Source: a virus
Virus record (IMG/VR): IMGVR_UViG_3300009109_000001
Coordinates: 1 to 64,000 of that record
Strand: one strand, 5' to 3'
Length of the DNA: 64,000 nucleotides
A program made the translations under genes and the position numbers. Positions 25,264 to 34,486 of this stretch are shown one piece after another. The notes under the pieces were generated by a model. The model made no database searches. It had not been told where the DNA came from and saw only the letters and a list, made by a program, of their open reading frames with translations. Position 1 is the stretch's first letter. Every line of letters starts with the position of its first letter.

Positions 25264-26013
25264 ATGGTAAACAAATATGTTACTGATTATGATGGTGAAT
25301 ATGTAGTATCCGGTATTGTAGTTAAGAATGGCCGGAAACATCAAGATAGATTCTGGATTCCACACAGTGTTCCTAACTCTGACCATAAAAAAGTAGCATA
25401 TGTAGTTGGCAATGGTAGATCTCGAATAGACCATTCTGGCGTTGCAATGAAGTTAAGTTATCTTACAACGGCAGGCGGCGGCCATTTTGGAGCATATAAA
25501 GGACAGTGTTATGGTTGTAATAGAATCTATCAGGATTGGAATCCGGATTTTCTTGTAGTAACACATCCTGAATTAGCAGATGAAATAGTTGAAAGTGGTT
25601 ATGCTGAAGATAATATTGTATTTGGTAGAGCAAAAAGCGTATTAGAACATCCTGAATATGTATCGCTCATTCCGCATGATCCACGAATGAACGCCGGTGC
25701 AACAGCAACATATCTTGCTTGCTTTCACGGCCATAAGAAAATTTATTTGTATGGATTTGATAATCAACCTGAAGATCCAAACACAAATAACAATGTATAT
25801 GCTGGTACAGATTTATATGGTCCAGCAGATGTGAATCCAGGCGATGTAGTTTGGATTAATAATATGAAAAGAATATTTGACACATATAATGATGTTGATT
25901 TTATAAGAGTAACTGCTGATGGTATGGAAGATGAAATGCCTGAAGAATGGAAATGGTGTAAGAATTTCCGCCAATTAAAAGTATGGGATTTTGTAATAGA
26001 AGCAGATATTTAA
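25264..26013 (+). CDS. Putative glycosyltransferase (GT42/MptE-like Rossmann protein)
   Basis: A 249-residue protein. It has an early VVGNGRSR motif (about residues 47-55) and a later NAGATATYLACFHGHKKIYL segment followed by YGFDNQ. This pair resembles the 'GNGPSL' and 'TG..A...A...G...I.L.G.D' motifs of sialyltransferase-type GT42 and the DUF115/MptE-like family. Between them is a CYGCNR motif. If right, it would add a sugar or nucleotide-linked group to a virion or cell-surface glycan. It lies at the end of the fibre cluster, which suits fibre or receptor glycosylation. Its stop overlaps the convergent Nudix gene by 4 bases. Confidence 0.45.
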   Translation: MVNKYVTDYDGEYVVSGIVVKNGRKHQDRFWIPHSVPNSDHKKVAYVVGNGRSRIDHSGVAMKLSYLTTAGGGHFGAYKGQCYGCNRIYQDWNPDFLVVTHPELADEIVESGYAEDNIVFGRAKSVLEHPEYVSLIPHDPRMNAGATATYLACFHGHKKIYLYGFDNQPEDPNTNNNVYAGTDLYGPADVNPGDVVWINNMKRIFDTYNDVDFIRVTADGMEDEMPEEWKWCKNFRQLKVWDFVIEADI

Positions 26014-26432
26014 ATTGTTTCTACTATAGTTTTAATCTTATCTTTAATTGAATCTAGTTTAAGGGTTGAAAAAACACCAGGATGCAATGGGCCTGGCCAC
26101 CCTGCCATAGTAACCCAAGCAAACCCACAATGTTCTCCATTCAAAACGGGTATAAATTCCTTATCAATTATTAAAATAAATGTGTGATAAAAGAAGTGAC
26201 CATCTTCTGATGTAAATAATTCAATAGGAATTGTTTTCTCTATATCGGGTAAGTGTCCTACTTCCTCGAAAATTTCCCTTTTTAAACCATTAATAGTTGT
26301 TTCATCTTTTTCTATTTTGCCGCCTGCAAAACCCCATCTATTTTTATATTTTTTATCATTCCTTAATAGAAATAGAAAACGTTTTGTATCGCGGCAGTAG
26401 AAAATACCACCCGCTCCAGTGACCTGCTTCAT
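26010..26432 (-). CDS. Nudix hydrolase
   Basis: A 140-residue protein with a complete Nudix box: G38-x5-E44-x7-R52-E53-I-F-E56-E57-V-G59. It therefore hydrolyses a nucleoside diphosphate linked to another moiety. T4 encodes NudE, which acts on ADP-ribose and Ap3A, but substrate cannot be read from sequence here. The start has no Shine-Dalgarno sequence; TAATTA lies exactly five bases before ATG, a one-base variant of the leaderless late-promoter arrangement found elsewhere. It is convergent with the glycosyltransferase-like gene and lies just downstream of gp15 on the same strand. Confidence 0.85.
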   Translation of the reverse strand: MKQVTGAGGIFYCRDTKRFLFLLRNDKKYKNRWGFAGGKIEKDETTINGLKREIFEEVGHLPDIEKTIPIELFTSEDGHFFYHTFILIIDKEFIPVLNGEHCGFAWVTMAGWPGPLHPGVFSTLKLDSIKDKIKTIVETI

Positions 26433-26454
26433 AGTAATAATTATATAAAATTTA

Positions 26455-27906
26455 TTATGGAAGTAGGGAAATAGACCACAAGCCAGTTAGGTATTCACCT
26501 TCATAGGATTTAATCCATTCGGCTGTATCTTCGTTTCCAGTCCATTTATATTGAATACCAGTTTTTGTATTAGTTACATAATGGATGCCCTTCCCCACGT
26601 CTGATGAACTAGCATCAAATGACACTGACCAATTTGTACCATCATACTCTATAATATCAAATTTACTTGCTTGTAAGTCATCAGCACTTGCGTCTGGCCA
26701 CATTGCAGGACCGCCTGATGTGTTAAGAGTTGAACCAATATCTTCTAATATCAAATAACGTTGGCCACTTGCCGCGGCTGGTAACCCATCACCAGGTCCA
26801 TTTTTTAATGGATTAATAACAGCATTGATAGCGGTTTGTGTATTTGCTGGGATAGTATCTGTATCTACTGTAAAGTCTAATATTGTTTCGTCAGTGGAAT
26901 TATATGCTACTGTGCCAATAACTTCTGTAAAATCCGATCCTGTGTCTTTATTTTGGAATTTTGTTAATAGTTTTACTTGACTAATGCCTGCTTTTAATTC
27001 ACCATATTGTGCTATAATTTTTGGCCATGGTAGATTAGCTCCATATTTTACTGGAACGTGATCAAAAGTAACGTCTTCTTTAGTGTCCCCACTAATTGGT
27101 TCGCTAACTGATAGTGCCTTTAATTGTCCATTTAATAATAGCACACCGTAGTTTAATGGAGTATAATATTGCCTACTACCCATTAGTTTTGTATCGTCTA
27201 GTACACTACTTGCTAAATCACCACTGCCATCAAATATACCCATGACAACTTTAGAAATAACACCGAGACGTTTAATAATTGCTGGAGGATTAATCCAAAT
27301 TGGTATTTCAAAAGTCATTGTTGCTATGTCTATCATATCGTCAGCACCAACTGGAACAGTTCTGTTGCTAAATGATATTTCAGTTAGTTCTACATATGAT
27401 AAACTGGTCCAATCAACATAATTGTCTGTAGTTTGGATTTCTAAACTTGGATTAAACATATAAAACATTTGTTCAGTAATTTGCATTTTTTGTTCAGTAT
27501 TACTTGTCCAAATATCTGCATTAACTGTTAGTCTATATGGACTTGGCATACTACGTTCAATAGTATAACTATCACCAGGACCTGCTGTATATGAGGCCGT
27601 GTCCTTATCATAGAATCGTTCTTTAATATGAACTTTGTCTATATGAGAGGGAGATTGTATTCTATCTCGATCAAAAGCTACATTTGTTATATAACAAGAA
27701 ATTTGGGGTACCGTATTAAGAGCATTTTCACTATTTTTGCGAATAATACTTGCTACTTGACGAGAAATATCTCCATATTTTACAGGAACTTGAATTAATG
27801 CAGAGTTACCAGCAGAATCTTTGCCAGTTTCTACATAAAAATGACTTAACAGTCTAATAAATTGAGCAAGGTAACGGCGCATTTGGCCGTCATAATAAAA
27901 ATCCAT
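26455..27906 (-). CDS. 15: Tail completion / sheath stabiliser gp15 with long C-terminal extension
   Basis: A 483-residue protein. The first 250 residues follow T4 gp15 (272 aa): N-terminal FYYDGQMRRYLAQF, then IQVPVKYGD, a central SMPSPYRLTVNADIWTSN, and FEIPIWINPPA. gp15 caps the tail tube and sheath and joins the tail to the neck. The extra 200 C-terminal residues carry a 'RYLILEDIG...D.L.A...DIIEYDGTNW' module resembling small beta repeats in the phage's fibres and sheath. The start overlaps the gp14 stop by one base (TAATG) with GAGAGGA upstream. It is on the minus strand, unlike gp13. Confidence 0.8.
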   Translation of the reverse strand: MDFYYDGQMRRYLAQFIRLLSHFYVETGKDSAGNSALIQVPVKYGDISRQVASIIRKNSENALNTVPQISCYITNVAFDRDRIQSPSHIDKVHIKERFYDKDTASYTAGPGDSYTIERSMPSPYRLTVNADIWTSNTEQKMQITEQMFYMFNPSLEIQTTDNYVDWTSLSYVELTEISFSNRTVPVGADDMIDIATMTFEIPIWINPPAIIKRLGVISKVVMGIFDGSGDLASSVLDDTKLMGSRQYYTPLNYGVLLLNGQLKALSVSEPISGDTKEDVTFDHVPVKYGANLPWPKIIAQYGELKAGISQVKLLTKFQNKDTGSDFTEVIGTVAYNSTDETILDFTVDTDTIPANTQTAINAVINPLKNGPGDGLPAAASGQRYLILEDIGSTLNTSGGPAMWPDASADDLQASKFDIIEYDGTNWSVSFDASSSDVGKGIHYVTNTKTGIQYKWTGNEDTAEWIKSYEGEYLTGLWSISLLP

Positions 27907-29114
27907 TATTTGTCCTCTCTAGCACTTAATACATTTGATAAACTTTGTCTAGAATCAATTTTAGTACCGTCTGCCAGTGTAATACTTGTTTTAGTATTAA
28001 AGTTTTTAGTTCTATATGTTGATCTTGTACTTGTATTTGTAATATCCATTCGTACATTATCTTCAACATGTACCCATTTTTTACCATTATAAACGTATAA
28101 TCTGTTAGGACTATAGTCTGTTCTTAATACATATTCGCCTTTAGTTGGATTAATAGTAAAACTGGTTAATGCTTTTACTGGTGCTCCGTTTGGTGGAATA
28201 CCATCACCTGCCAAGTAATGTTCTAATTTTTTCTCGGGTCGGCCGTAATATGTATCACCAGTTACTGCGGCTGGTGAAGATTCATCTGCATCAACTGTGA
28301 TTCCAGTGTCGTCAGTAGATACTAATATTATTGAACCATCTTCAGCACCTGGTGCTATCCAAAAGCGTGTTGTATCATAACCACTACGACCATCTACTAT
28401 ATCTTGTGTAAATGGAGCCATGGCTTCTGCTTGTTTTATAACAGCGTCATTTACTTCTAAGTTTTTAGAATAGTCACTTAAAATTTGTTTTAATGTATCA
28501 TCACCATCACCAGATTCAATGTCACCAAGTATATCTCTATATTCTTGTGCATCTACTAGTGGGGTACATTTTACACGCCATAAATGTGGATACCAAGTTT
28601 GGCTAAATCCCTCTGCCGCCCTGCTACCGTCTTGTATTACGTAATAACGTTTTAAACTTTCGTATACTTTATCAACATTTTCATCTTCTAATGCATAATC
28701 ATCTTTTAAATGTGGCAATTCAATAACATCACCACTTATTAGTTTTCTACCAAGAACACTAACCATATCAGTCATATGAAATGTAATAAAAATAGTGTCA
28801 TTTTGTAAAAACAATCCAAATTGACTTAAATCAAAGTCTATATCGTTTACGTTATAGACTCCTTTCATGAAAGTTACATCTTTTTCATATTTTCGATCAC
28901 GATTTTCTAAAAACAATAAATCCTGTATGTTAGTTACAGAATTATTAGTGTGCATCGGTTGGTCGGCTTTTTTTAAGTCGCCTTGATTGACAGGACCCAT
29001 GTATTTGTGTATATTAACACCAGTGCCGCCAATGATAAATTGCTCACGAATACGGTTATCCATGAACTTAAAGTCATTTCCTTTAGTTGGTTTCCACAGT
29101 GAAAGTCTTGGCAT
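27906..29114 (-). CDS. 14: Neck protein gp14-like
   Basis: A 402-residue protein, much longer than T4 gp14 (256 aa). The central FGLFLQNDTIFITFHMTDMV, followed by SGDVIELPHLKDD, has the arrangement of the gp14 family ('FG....D...I.......GD.I..P'). Position directly before gp15 and near gp13 supports the call. The C-terminal half contains an insert with 'TYYGRPEKKLEHYLAGDGIP' and 'LRTDYSPNRLYVYNGKKW', similar to the small modules inserted in gp15, gp18 and the fibres. gp14 with gp13 completes the head for tail joining. AAGAG lies upstream of ATG. Confidence 0.6.
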   Translation of the reverse strand: MPRLSLWKPTKGNDFKFMDNRIREQFIIGGTGVNIHKYMGPVNQGDLKKADQPMHTNNSVTNIQDLLFLENRDRKYEKDVTFMKGVYNVNDIDFDLSQFGLFLQNDTIFITFHMTDMVSVLGRKLISGDVIELPHLKDDYALEDENVDKVYESLKRYYVIQDGSRAAEGFSQTWYPHLWRVKCTPLVDAQEYRDILGDIESGDGDDTLKQILSDYSKNLEVNDAVIKQAEAMAPFTQDIVDGRSGYDTTRFWIAPGAEDGSIILVSTDDTGITVDADESSPAAVTGDTYYGRPEKKLEHYLAGDGIPPNGAPVKALTSFTINPTKGEYVLRTDYSPNRLYVYNGKKWVHVEDNVRMDITNTSTRSTYRTKNFNTKTSITLADGTKIDSRQSLSNVLSAREDK

Positions 29115-29138
29115 TTTGTAACTCTTATGTTATAATAC

Positions 29139-29146
29139 TATTTAGC
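29139..29146 (-). promoter_or_regulatory. Late-promoter-like GCTAAATA for gp14-gp15
   Basis: Initiation on the minus strand near 29133 would give a leader of about 19 bases to ATG 29114. It lies in the divergent gap shared with the gene at 29169. Confidence 0.5.
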
Positions 29147-29168
29147 ACTATATATACGAGGCAATACT

Positions 29169-30341
29169 ATGGCTAGAAAGAAACAAAAACGAGTATCTAA
29201 GAAGAAAGACGGGTTATTTTCTGAACCTAAATTTGATGATATTGTTATAGAAGGCGAATTAATGGATATAAGTGATAAACAACGTCAAGATATTAACCTT
29301 AGAATTAATCAGGGTTTAAATTTTTACAATTATCATTTTACTTCAAAGCATTCTAAACAACCATTAATACAGTGGATGGAAGCACAAAAAGTAGTAGATA
29401 AAGAATCTATTAGAAAAGTTCGATCGGCAAAAGATTGGCAAATAGGAATAACTGTGGGCTCTGTAGCAAGAATGTTATTAAATGGTTGCCCACCAATGGA
29501 AAATCTTTTATTGGCTCTTAGGCAAAAAATAAAAGAGTTACCAGATGTAGTAGAAGAAGAAAAAGAAGAAGTTAAAAATCTTGCCCCTGTAATATCTATA
29601 CAGGAACGCATGAAAATAAATCTTAATGAATTTCTTGGTGAGCATGTAGAAGGTGAGATTGATGACTTTTTTGATAATGGATTAAAAAGTGATTTTAAAA
29701 TGTCAAATGCATTACAATTAAAGGAGATTACTGGTAAAGCGGCGGCATTAATACCTGCTATATACGCACAAGAAGTTGCAGACTTTAATACTTTGCTCAA
29801 TCCTGTAGAGAAAGATGACGAATATGAGCAGTTGGTAGAAGCATACCCATATAAAAAAGCGGAGATAAAACGTATATTAGAGTTTTATAATATGCTTATA
29901 GAGGATGCCTTACACCATTCTAATATACAAAAAGCAAATCGTAAAGTGCGAGCGAGAAAAGCACCATCAAAAGAAAAACAAGTAGCCAAATTAAAATACA
30001 AAGTAAATGATGACAAGTATAAATTAGTATCAATTGATCCTCAAAATATTATAGGTGCTCAAGAGTTGTGGGTGTTTAATACCAAAACTCGTAAAATTGG
30101 CAAGTATGTTGCTACAAATGGATTTAGTGTTGGTCAATTAGGTATTAAAGGAACTACTATTACTGGATTTGATGATGTCAAGAGTATACAAAAAACATTA
30201 CGCAAGCCTGAAGAATCACTTAAAGAGTTTAATAGTGCTGGTAAAGTAGTATTGCGTAAATTTTTAGATAATTTAACTACTACAGGTATTAAATTGAATG
30301 GGAGAGTTAATAGCGATGTTATATTGCTGAAGGTATTTTAA
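29169..30341 (+). CDS. Hypothetical protein of the neck region (390 aa)
   Basis: A Lys/Glu-rich protein with a basic N-terminus (ARKKQKRVSKKK) and a long central helical, acidic section. A compact C-terminal beta domain (YKLVSIDPQNIIGAQELWVF, then TRKIGKYVATNG) recalls a conserved hypothetical family in marine T4-like phages. No enzymatic motif is seen. It is divergent from gp14 and immediately precedes gp13, so it may be a virion or assembly protein. ACGAGG supplies the ribosome site. Confidence 0.65.
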   Translation: MARKKQKRVSKKKDGLFSEPKFDDIVIEGELMDISDKQRQDINLRINQGLNFYNYHFTSKHSKQPLIQWMEAQKVVDKESIRKVRSAKDWQIGITVGSVARMLLNGCPPMENLLLALRQKIKELPDVVEEEKEEVKNLAPVISIQERMKINLNEFLGEHVEGEIDDFFDNGLKSDFKMSNALQLKEITGKAAALIPAIYAQEVADFNTLLNPVEKDDEYEQLVEAYPYKKAEIKRILEFYNMLIEDALHHSNIQKANRKVRARKAPSKEKQVAKLKYKVNDDKYKLVSIDPQNIIGAQELWVFNTKTRKIGKYVATNGFSVGQLGIKGTTITGFDDVKSIQKTLRKPEESLKEFNSAGKVVLRKFLDNLTTTGIKLNGRVNSDVILLKVF

Positions 30342-30352
30342 TAAATACATAT
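30340..30352 (+). promoter_or_regulatory. Late promoter placed for a leaderless mRNA before gp13
   Basis: AATAAATA (30340-30347), then CATAT, then ATG 30353. It overlaps the end of the upstream gene. Confidence 0.6.
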
Positions 30353-31117
30353 ATGGCAAGTAAAGAATTAACTAAACTAAAAACTGCGTTGTTTGATAAT
30401 GTTAGATTACGACTTGGTGCTCAGATTATTGACGTTGAATTAGATAATGAGCATTTAGAAGTAGGCTTAGAAAATGCTATTAATAAGTATCGTCAATTAA
30501 GTTCAAACTCTGTAGAAGAATCTTACGGCTTCTTAAAACTTGAGAAAAATAGACAAGATTACTTTTTAGATGCTAATGTTTTAGAAGTAAGACAAATTTT
30601 CCGTAGAACAATTGGTAGCACAACAGGTGGTGGTGCCTCCAATTTTGAACCATTTGAAGCAGGATATATGAATATGTATATGCTTAAAGCAGGTATGGTT
30701 GGTGGTTTAGCAACATATGAAATGTTTAGTGGTTATCAAGAAACAGCCGCAAGAATGTTTGGTGGTTTTATTAATTATAGATTTGATCCAGTTACTAAAA
30801 AATTAACCATTGTGCGTAAAATTGATAGTGATGAAGGTGAAGATGTTTTGATGTGGATGTATAATCAAAAACCAGATGAAAATCTTTTACAACATCATAT
30901 GACTAAGAAATGGATGGAAGATTATACACTTGCTATGAATAAAGAAATACTTGGCGAATCTCGTGGTAAATTTGCTACAATTGCTGGTCCACAAGGTGGT
31001 ACTACTATGAATGGTGCTGAATTAAAAGCAGAAGGACAGCAAATGATGGCAGATTTAATATTACAACTTAATAATTACGAAGATGGTGGTGTGCCAATGT
31101 CGTTTATTATCGGTTAA
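30353..31117 (+). CDS. 13: Neck protein gp13
   Basis: A 254-residue protein, shorter than T4 gp13 (309 aa). It has the N-terminal LGAQIIDVELDNEHLEVGLE segment and 'A..KYRQLSSNSVEESY' followed by a RRTIGS loop and a C-terminal MTKKWMEDYTLAMNKEILGE, then GRG-type residues, all typical of gp13 in marine T4-like phages. It completes the portal vertex and forms the neck with gp14. Its ATG lies five bases after TAAATA with no ribosome site, one of the leaderless candidates. Confidence 0.82.
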   Translation: MASKELTKLKTALFDNVRLRLGAQIIDVELDNEHLEVGLENAINKYRQLSSNSVEESYGFLKLEKNRQDYFLDANVLEVRQIFRRTIGSTTGGGASNFEPFEAGYMNMYMLKAGMVGGLATYEMFSGYQETAARMFGGFINYRFDPVTKKLTIVRKIDSDEGEDVLMWMYNQKPDENLLQHHMTKKWMEDYTLAMNKEILGESRGKFATIAGPQGGTTMNGAELKAEGQQMMADLILQLNNYEDGGVPMSFIIG

Positions 31118-31129
31118 TAAATTTCTCTA

Positions 31130-31142
31130 ATTAAATATTACT
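31130..31142 (+). promoter_or_regulatory. Late promoter placed for a leaderless mRNA
   Basis: ATTAAATA (31130-31137), then TTACT, then ATG 31143. It falls in a true intergenic gap. Confidence 0.55.
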
Positions 31143-31994
31143 ATGACTCAATCTCCATTGAAGTTCTATGTTATTGCGTATGCCAGTGGACATAAGGGCA
31201 ATAAATTAGCACATAATTTAATTACAAAATTTCCAGAGCAATTTGAAGTAAAATACTATAATGAAAAAGTACATAAATTAGATGGTTGGGGACATGAGTT
31301 TTTAGAACATTATCTTGCAGACATATATTGGTATCATGAGTTTTTACCTGTTGAAAAAAACACGTATTTTAGTACAGTATTATATCACAAATATGTTGAT
31401 GAAATTATTGCTGACTTGCATCGTAGGTTACAAGATGATGACAGATATCCACGTAATGATAAATGGAAAATAGTTTTAACTCATGGTAGTTCTATTATTC
31501 AATTACATGCTATACGTAATCAAATATTAGATGCTCTTGGAGGAGTACTGCTTCTTAATAGGAATCAATTAGGACATTGTGTCCATATTACTCAAGTAAT
31601 GTGTGATGATCTACAGCAAAACGCTCAGTATTTTCGTCGGCACCATGAAAGTACTAATGGATATGGTGATTATTTTGATGATTTACGTAGTTATGCTATA
31701 GGACCTGGTGGGTATATGTATTTTGGTGGGCAAGTAGATGTATCTTTTGAAACGGATACAATTATTAAAACAGAAGATATAGATGATGAATCTTTTTATA
31801 CTTTAGATAATTTATTTAAATCACGCCCAGTTTTACCTGAGTATATTGTAAATCGTTGGACTAAAAATATTACTATAGAAGAAGATACTTGGATTTATAC
31901 TAATATAGCATATAAATTACAGGCATTAGGGTATCAAGTGCCTCCAGATAAAATTTATAAAAATAAGGCAGATTTGCTTGCAATTTGTGGTTAG
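31143..31994 (+). CDS. Hypothetical protein, possibly P-loop/sulfotransferase-like (283 aa)
   Basis: The N-terminus reads FYVIAYASGHKGNKLAHNLI, a beta strand followed by a Gly/Lys-containing loop and a helix, as in the phosphate-binding start of P-loop or sulfotransferase folds. Later comes KWKIVLTHGSS (about residues 108-118), which could be a second core strand. It shares this general layout with the protein at 40363. No certain family can be named. It sits between gp13 and dNMP kinase and has a leaderless-type promoter. Confidence 0.5.
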   Translation: MTQSPLKFYVIAYASGHKGNKLAHNLITKFPEQFEVKYYNEKVHKLDGWGHEFLEHYLADIYWYHEFLPVEKNTYFSTVLYHKYVDEIIADLHRRLQDDDRYPRNDKWKIVLTHGSSIIQLHAIRNQILDALGGVLLLNRNQLGHCVHITQVMCDDLQQNAQYFRRHHESTNGYGDYFDDLRSYAIGPGGYMYFGGQVDVSFETDTIIKTEDIDDESFYTLDNLFKSRPVLPEYIVNRWTKNITIEEDTWIYTNIAYKLQALGYQVPPDKIYKNKADLLAICG

Positions 31995-32012
31995 TTATGC
32001 TACAATAATGAA

Positions 32013-32642
32013 ATGATTATAGGACTTGTTGGTCTAAAAGGCTGTGGTAAAGACACAGCGGCTGATTTTTTTATCACACATTATGATAATTGGATTAAGG
32101 GTAGTTTTGCTGACTCTCTTAAAGATACCTGTGCTTGTGTATTTGGTTGGGATAGAGAAATGCTTGAAGGTAGCACACATGAAAGCAGAGAATGGCGCGA
32201 AACAGTAGATAAGTGGTGGGCAGAAAAATTAGATCGTTCAGGCTTTACACCACGTATAGCCTTACAACTCATTGGCACGGATTTGTGGCGTAATCAATTT
32301 AATGATGGTATTTGGTTATTAAGTTTTGAGAAAAAACTATTAGACATTAAAGAAAATGTTATGATTACTGATTGCCGTTTTCCAAATGAGATTGATTTAA
32401 TTCAACGATTAAACGGAAAAATTGTTAGAGTTAAACGTGGTGAAGATCCACCATGGTGGGATCTTGCTATTGAAGATAATGCTCGACGAAATGAACCATA
32501 TTATAATCCAATGGTTCCACAAGCATATCCTGAAGTTCATGCTAGTGAATCTTCATGGGCAGGTTGCACTGAAGATTATGTTATAGTTAATGATGGAACA
32601 TTGGAAGATTTAGAAGAGGCAGTTAAGAATCTGAATGTATAG
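32013..32642 (+). CDS. 1: Deoxynucleoside monophosphate kinase (gp1-like)
   Basis: A 209-residue protein with Walker A GLKGCGKDT at residues 7-15, the exact form of T4 gp1-type dNMP kinases and related phage enzymes. A lid/base-recognition region (RIALQLIGTDLWRNQF) and MITDCRFPNEID follow at about residues 118-130, typical of the family. It phosphorylates dNMPs to dNDPs for phage DNA synthesis. Its 3' end overlaps the convergent radical SAM gene by 20 bases. Confidence 0.85.
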   Translation: MIIGLVGLKGCGKDTAADFFITHYDNWIKGSFADSLKDTCACVFGWDREMLEGSTHESREWRETVDKWWAEKLDRSGFTPRIALQLIGTDLWRNQFNDGIWLLSFEKKLLDIKENVMITDCRFPNEIDLIQRLNGKIVRVKRGEDPPWWDLAIEDNARRNEPYYNPMVPQAYPEVHASESSWAGCTEDYVIVNDGTLEDLEEAVKNLNV

Positions 32643-33960
32643 CGTCATAAACTACCGGAAAAAGTTCTGGATAATTAGTGCCGCGACGTCGGTCTAGTTC
32701 GGAAAGATAACGGTGTAGTTGTTTTTGTAATTCCTTATCGGGAGTAGATGCTTTAATACTTTTAGCAATGCCTTCCCAGTATTCTTTAGTGTTTATTATT
32801 GTTTGTTCACCAAATGTTTCTATTCTATTAATAGCTTCAGTATAACCCCAATCAAGAATTTGTGGTCCAAATATAGAAGGGTGTATACAAGGTCGTCCAC
32901 CTGCTTGCATCAATGAAATGTTTACTACTCTATATATTTTCTCTCTTTTTCTTTTTTCGGTTCTATTTTGTTTAAAAAATTGCTCTTGCCATGTATTAAC
33001 TTTATCGATGAGATCTGCCATTGTAAAAGTTGTTAATGGCATCCAACACATGTTAATGCTTGGATTCATATTAGTATTATCTATATAATAATTAAAATTA
33101 GTCTCCCACCATTCAAGATTTAACCCAGATCTAACATATTCTGCTTCCTTACCCCAACAATCTAAACTAGCGATAAGTTTAAATTGTCTTAAATTACCGT
33201 TATCACATAAGGCCTGCATTTTGTCCATCATGCGAGATACTTTTTTTGGTTCTAATGAAAGATTGCTATTAATATTTAATATTAATTCAGGACATTTTTT
33301 AGTAGATAAGAAATCTAATAACTCGATGGTTTCGGGTTGAGTAAAGGGCTCGCCGCCTAATATATATAAGTTTCTTAAATGTTGTATATTTTCATCAAGC
33401 CAAACATATAGTTTTTCTTTTACATTTAACACGTTACTAGTATAGTTGGATTTCCAGTTTCTTGGATCCAAATCTGTTGCAAATCCATACAGATATTCAT
33501 CTATATGTCCAAATTTCTTATTTTCAGCTTCCCATGTAGTGCTAAAATATTGCCCACAATATGTACAAGACATTTGGCAATTAGTACTAAAAAATAATTC
33601 TAATTCAGTAGGGGTAATATTGTCGACTTGAGTAGGATTATCTTTTAATTCCTTTGCAGATTCTGGACCATGTGGCCACTTTGAATGCAACATTCTATCG
33701 CTCATTCCGCCAGCATCTTCTATAACTTTACAATGTTCACAGCCGTTGCCTGGCCATTCATCCCTGAGCATTTTTTGTCTTGCGAGAACTTTTTCTTCAG
33801 TGTTATGAAAATCAAAGTTATCTGGTATTCTATCTTGGTCAACTCTGTGGCAACTTGCAGTAGTGTTAGTGGTTAGAAATATAGTGCTATGTGACCATTT
33901 AAGACGACATTGTAAATTCGACTGTAATGGATGCATAAAATAATTTGGTCCGTTTGTCAT
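32623..33960 (-). CDS. Radical SAM protein, N-terminal twitch/SPASM-type (445 aa)
   Basis: Radical SAM cysteines are C128, C132 and C135 (CX3CX2C, CQMSCTYC), followed by GGEP at 202-205. Ahead of the core, C37 and the pair C74/C77 (CEHC) fit an N-terminal auxiliary cluster, as in the 'twitch domain' radical SAM family. This binds extra Fe-S clusters and usually modifies peptides or proteins. The same architecture and the motif TYCG..FS..WEA appear in the gene at 45164, so the two are paralogues. It stands alone on the minus strand between dNMP kinase and an HNH gene, behind TAAATA-N5-ATG. Substrate unknown. Confidence 0.8.
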   Translation of the reverse strand: MTNGPNYFMHPLQSNLQCRLKWSHSTIFLTTNTTASCHRVDQDRIPDNFDFHNTEEKVLARQKMLRDEWPGNGCEHCKVIEDAGGMSDRMLHSKWPHGPESAKELKDNPTQVDNITPTELELFFSTNCQMSCTYCGQYFSTTWEAENKKFGHIDEYLYGFATDLDPRNWKSNYTSNVLNVKEKLYVWLDENIQHLRNLYILGGEPFTQPETIELLDFLSTKKCPELILNINSNLSLEPKKVSRMMDKMQALCDNGNLRQFKLIASLDCWGKEAEYVRSGLNLEWWETNFNYYIDNTNMNPSINMCWMPLTTFTMADLIDKVNTWQEQFFKQNRTEKRKREKIYRVVNISLMQAGGRPCIHPSIFGPQILDWGYTEAINRIETFGEQTIINTKEYWEGIAKSIKASTPDKELQKQLHRYLSELDRRRGTNYPELFPVVYDAIHSDS

Positions 33961-33973
33961 AATAATATTTACC
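33961..33973 (-). promoter_or_regulatory. Late promoter placed for a leaderless mRNA
   Basis: On the minus strand GGTAAATA, then TTATT, then ATG (33960). An AAAGG sequence also lies upstream, so a leadered transcript would have a weak ribosome site. Confidence 0.55.
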
Positions 33974-33975
33974 TT

Positions 33976-34332
33976 TTAAAAATCTGGTATTAAATCTCCT
34001 TGCTTCCATCCTTTTCCTGAGATATATAACATTCTATGGCAATTAGCACACACTGTTCTTAAATTTTTCCAATTGTTGTTTTTTCTATTTCCATCTTGAT
34101 GATATACATCTAGTTGTATATGATGTTGTGGTTTAAAACCACATCTTTCGCATTGAGTTTTTTTAGTATATCCGCTTGCTTTCCATTCTGTGTGTGATGT
34201 TGTTTCTAATTTTTTATCTTGTCGTATGCATTTATCACACTGTGTTCTGTAATGTGGTATTCCTTTTTTATAATAATTTACAGCAACTGGACGCATACCA
34301 CAACGACAGAGTGGTCTTTTAGCATGTTTCAT
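33976..34332 (-). CDS. HNH endonuclease
   Basis: A 118-residue protein. It has a zinc-binding HNH core: C61-x2-C64, the D75-x2-H78 (LDVYHQDGN) catalytic segment, N-rich NRKNNNW and C95-x2-C98-H99. An N-terminal second zinc motif (C9, C11, C32, C35) is also present. Free-standing HNH proteins of this type are typical homing endonucleases of T4-like phages, often inserted between structural genes. Here it sits directly upstream of the sheath gene on the opposite strand. Its ATG lies exactly five bases after TAAATA. Confidence 0.85.
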   Translation of the reverse strand: MKHAKRPLCRCGMRPVAVNYYKKGIPHYRTQCDKCIRQDKKLETTSHTEWKASGYTKKTQCERCGFKPQHHIQLDVYHQDGNRKNNNWKNLRTVCANCHRMLYISGKGWKQGDLIPDF

Positions 34333-34345
34333 AATATTATTTATT
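34333..34345 (-). promoter_or_regulatory. Late promoter placed for a leaderless mRNA
   Basis: On the minus strand AATAAATA, then ATATT, then ATG (34332). Late expression of a homing-type gene would be unusual. Confidence 0.55.
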
Positions 34346-34406
34346 TCATGGAACCCTTTTTTATACCCTTTATGAGTTTGTATCGACGCTTATTTTACTA
34401 AGATCA

Positions 34407-34414
34407 AATAAATA
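34407..34414 (+). promoter_or_regulatory. Late-promoter-like AATAAATA before the sheath gene
   Basis: Initiation near 34420 gives a leader of about 67 bases that contains a stem (ATACATC/GATGTAT) and a GAGG ribosome site. Confidence 0.6.
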
Positions 34415-34486
34415 CGAGTATTAAGATACATCAAAAAGGATGTATGAATTTTAATATTAAAATTTAAGACATACGAGGAAAAAATT

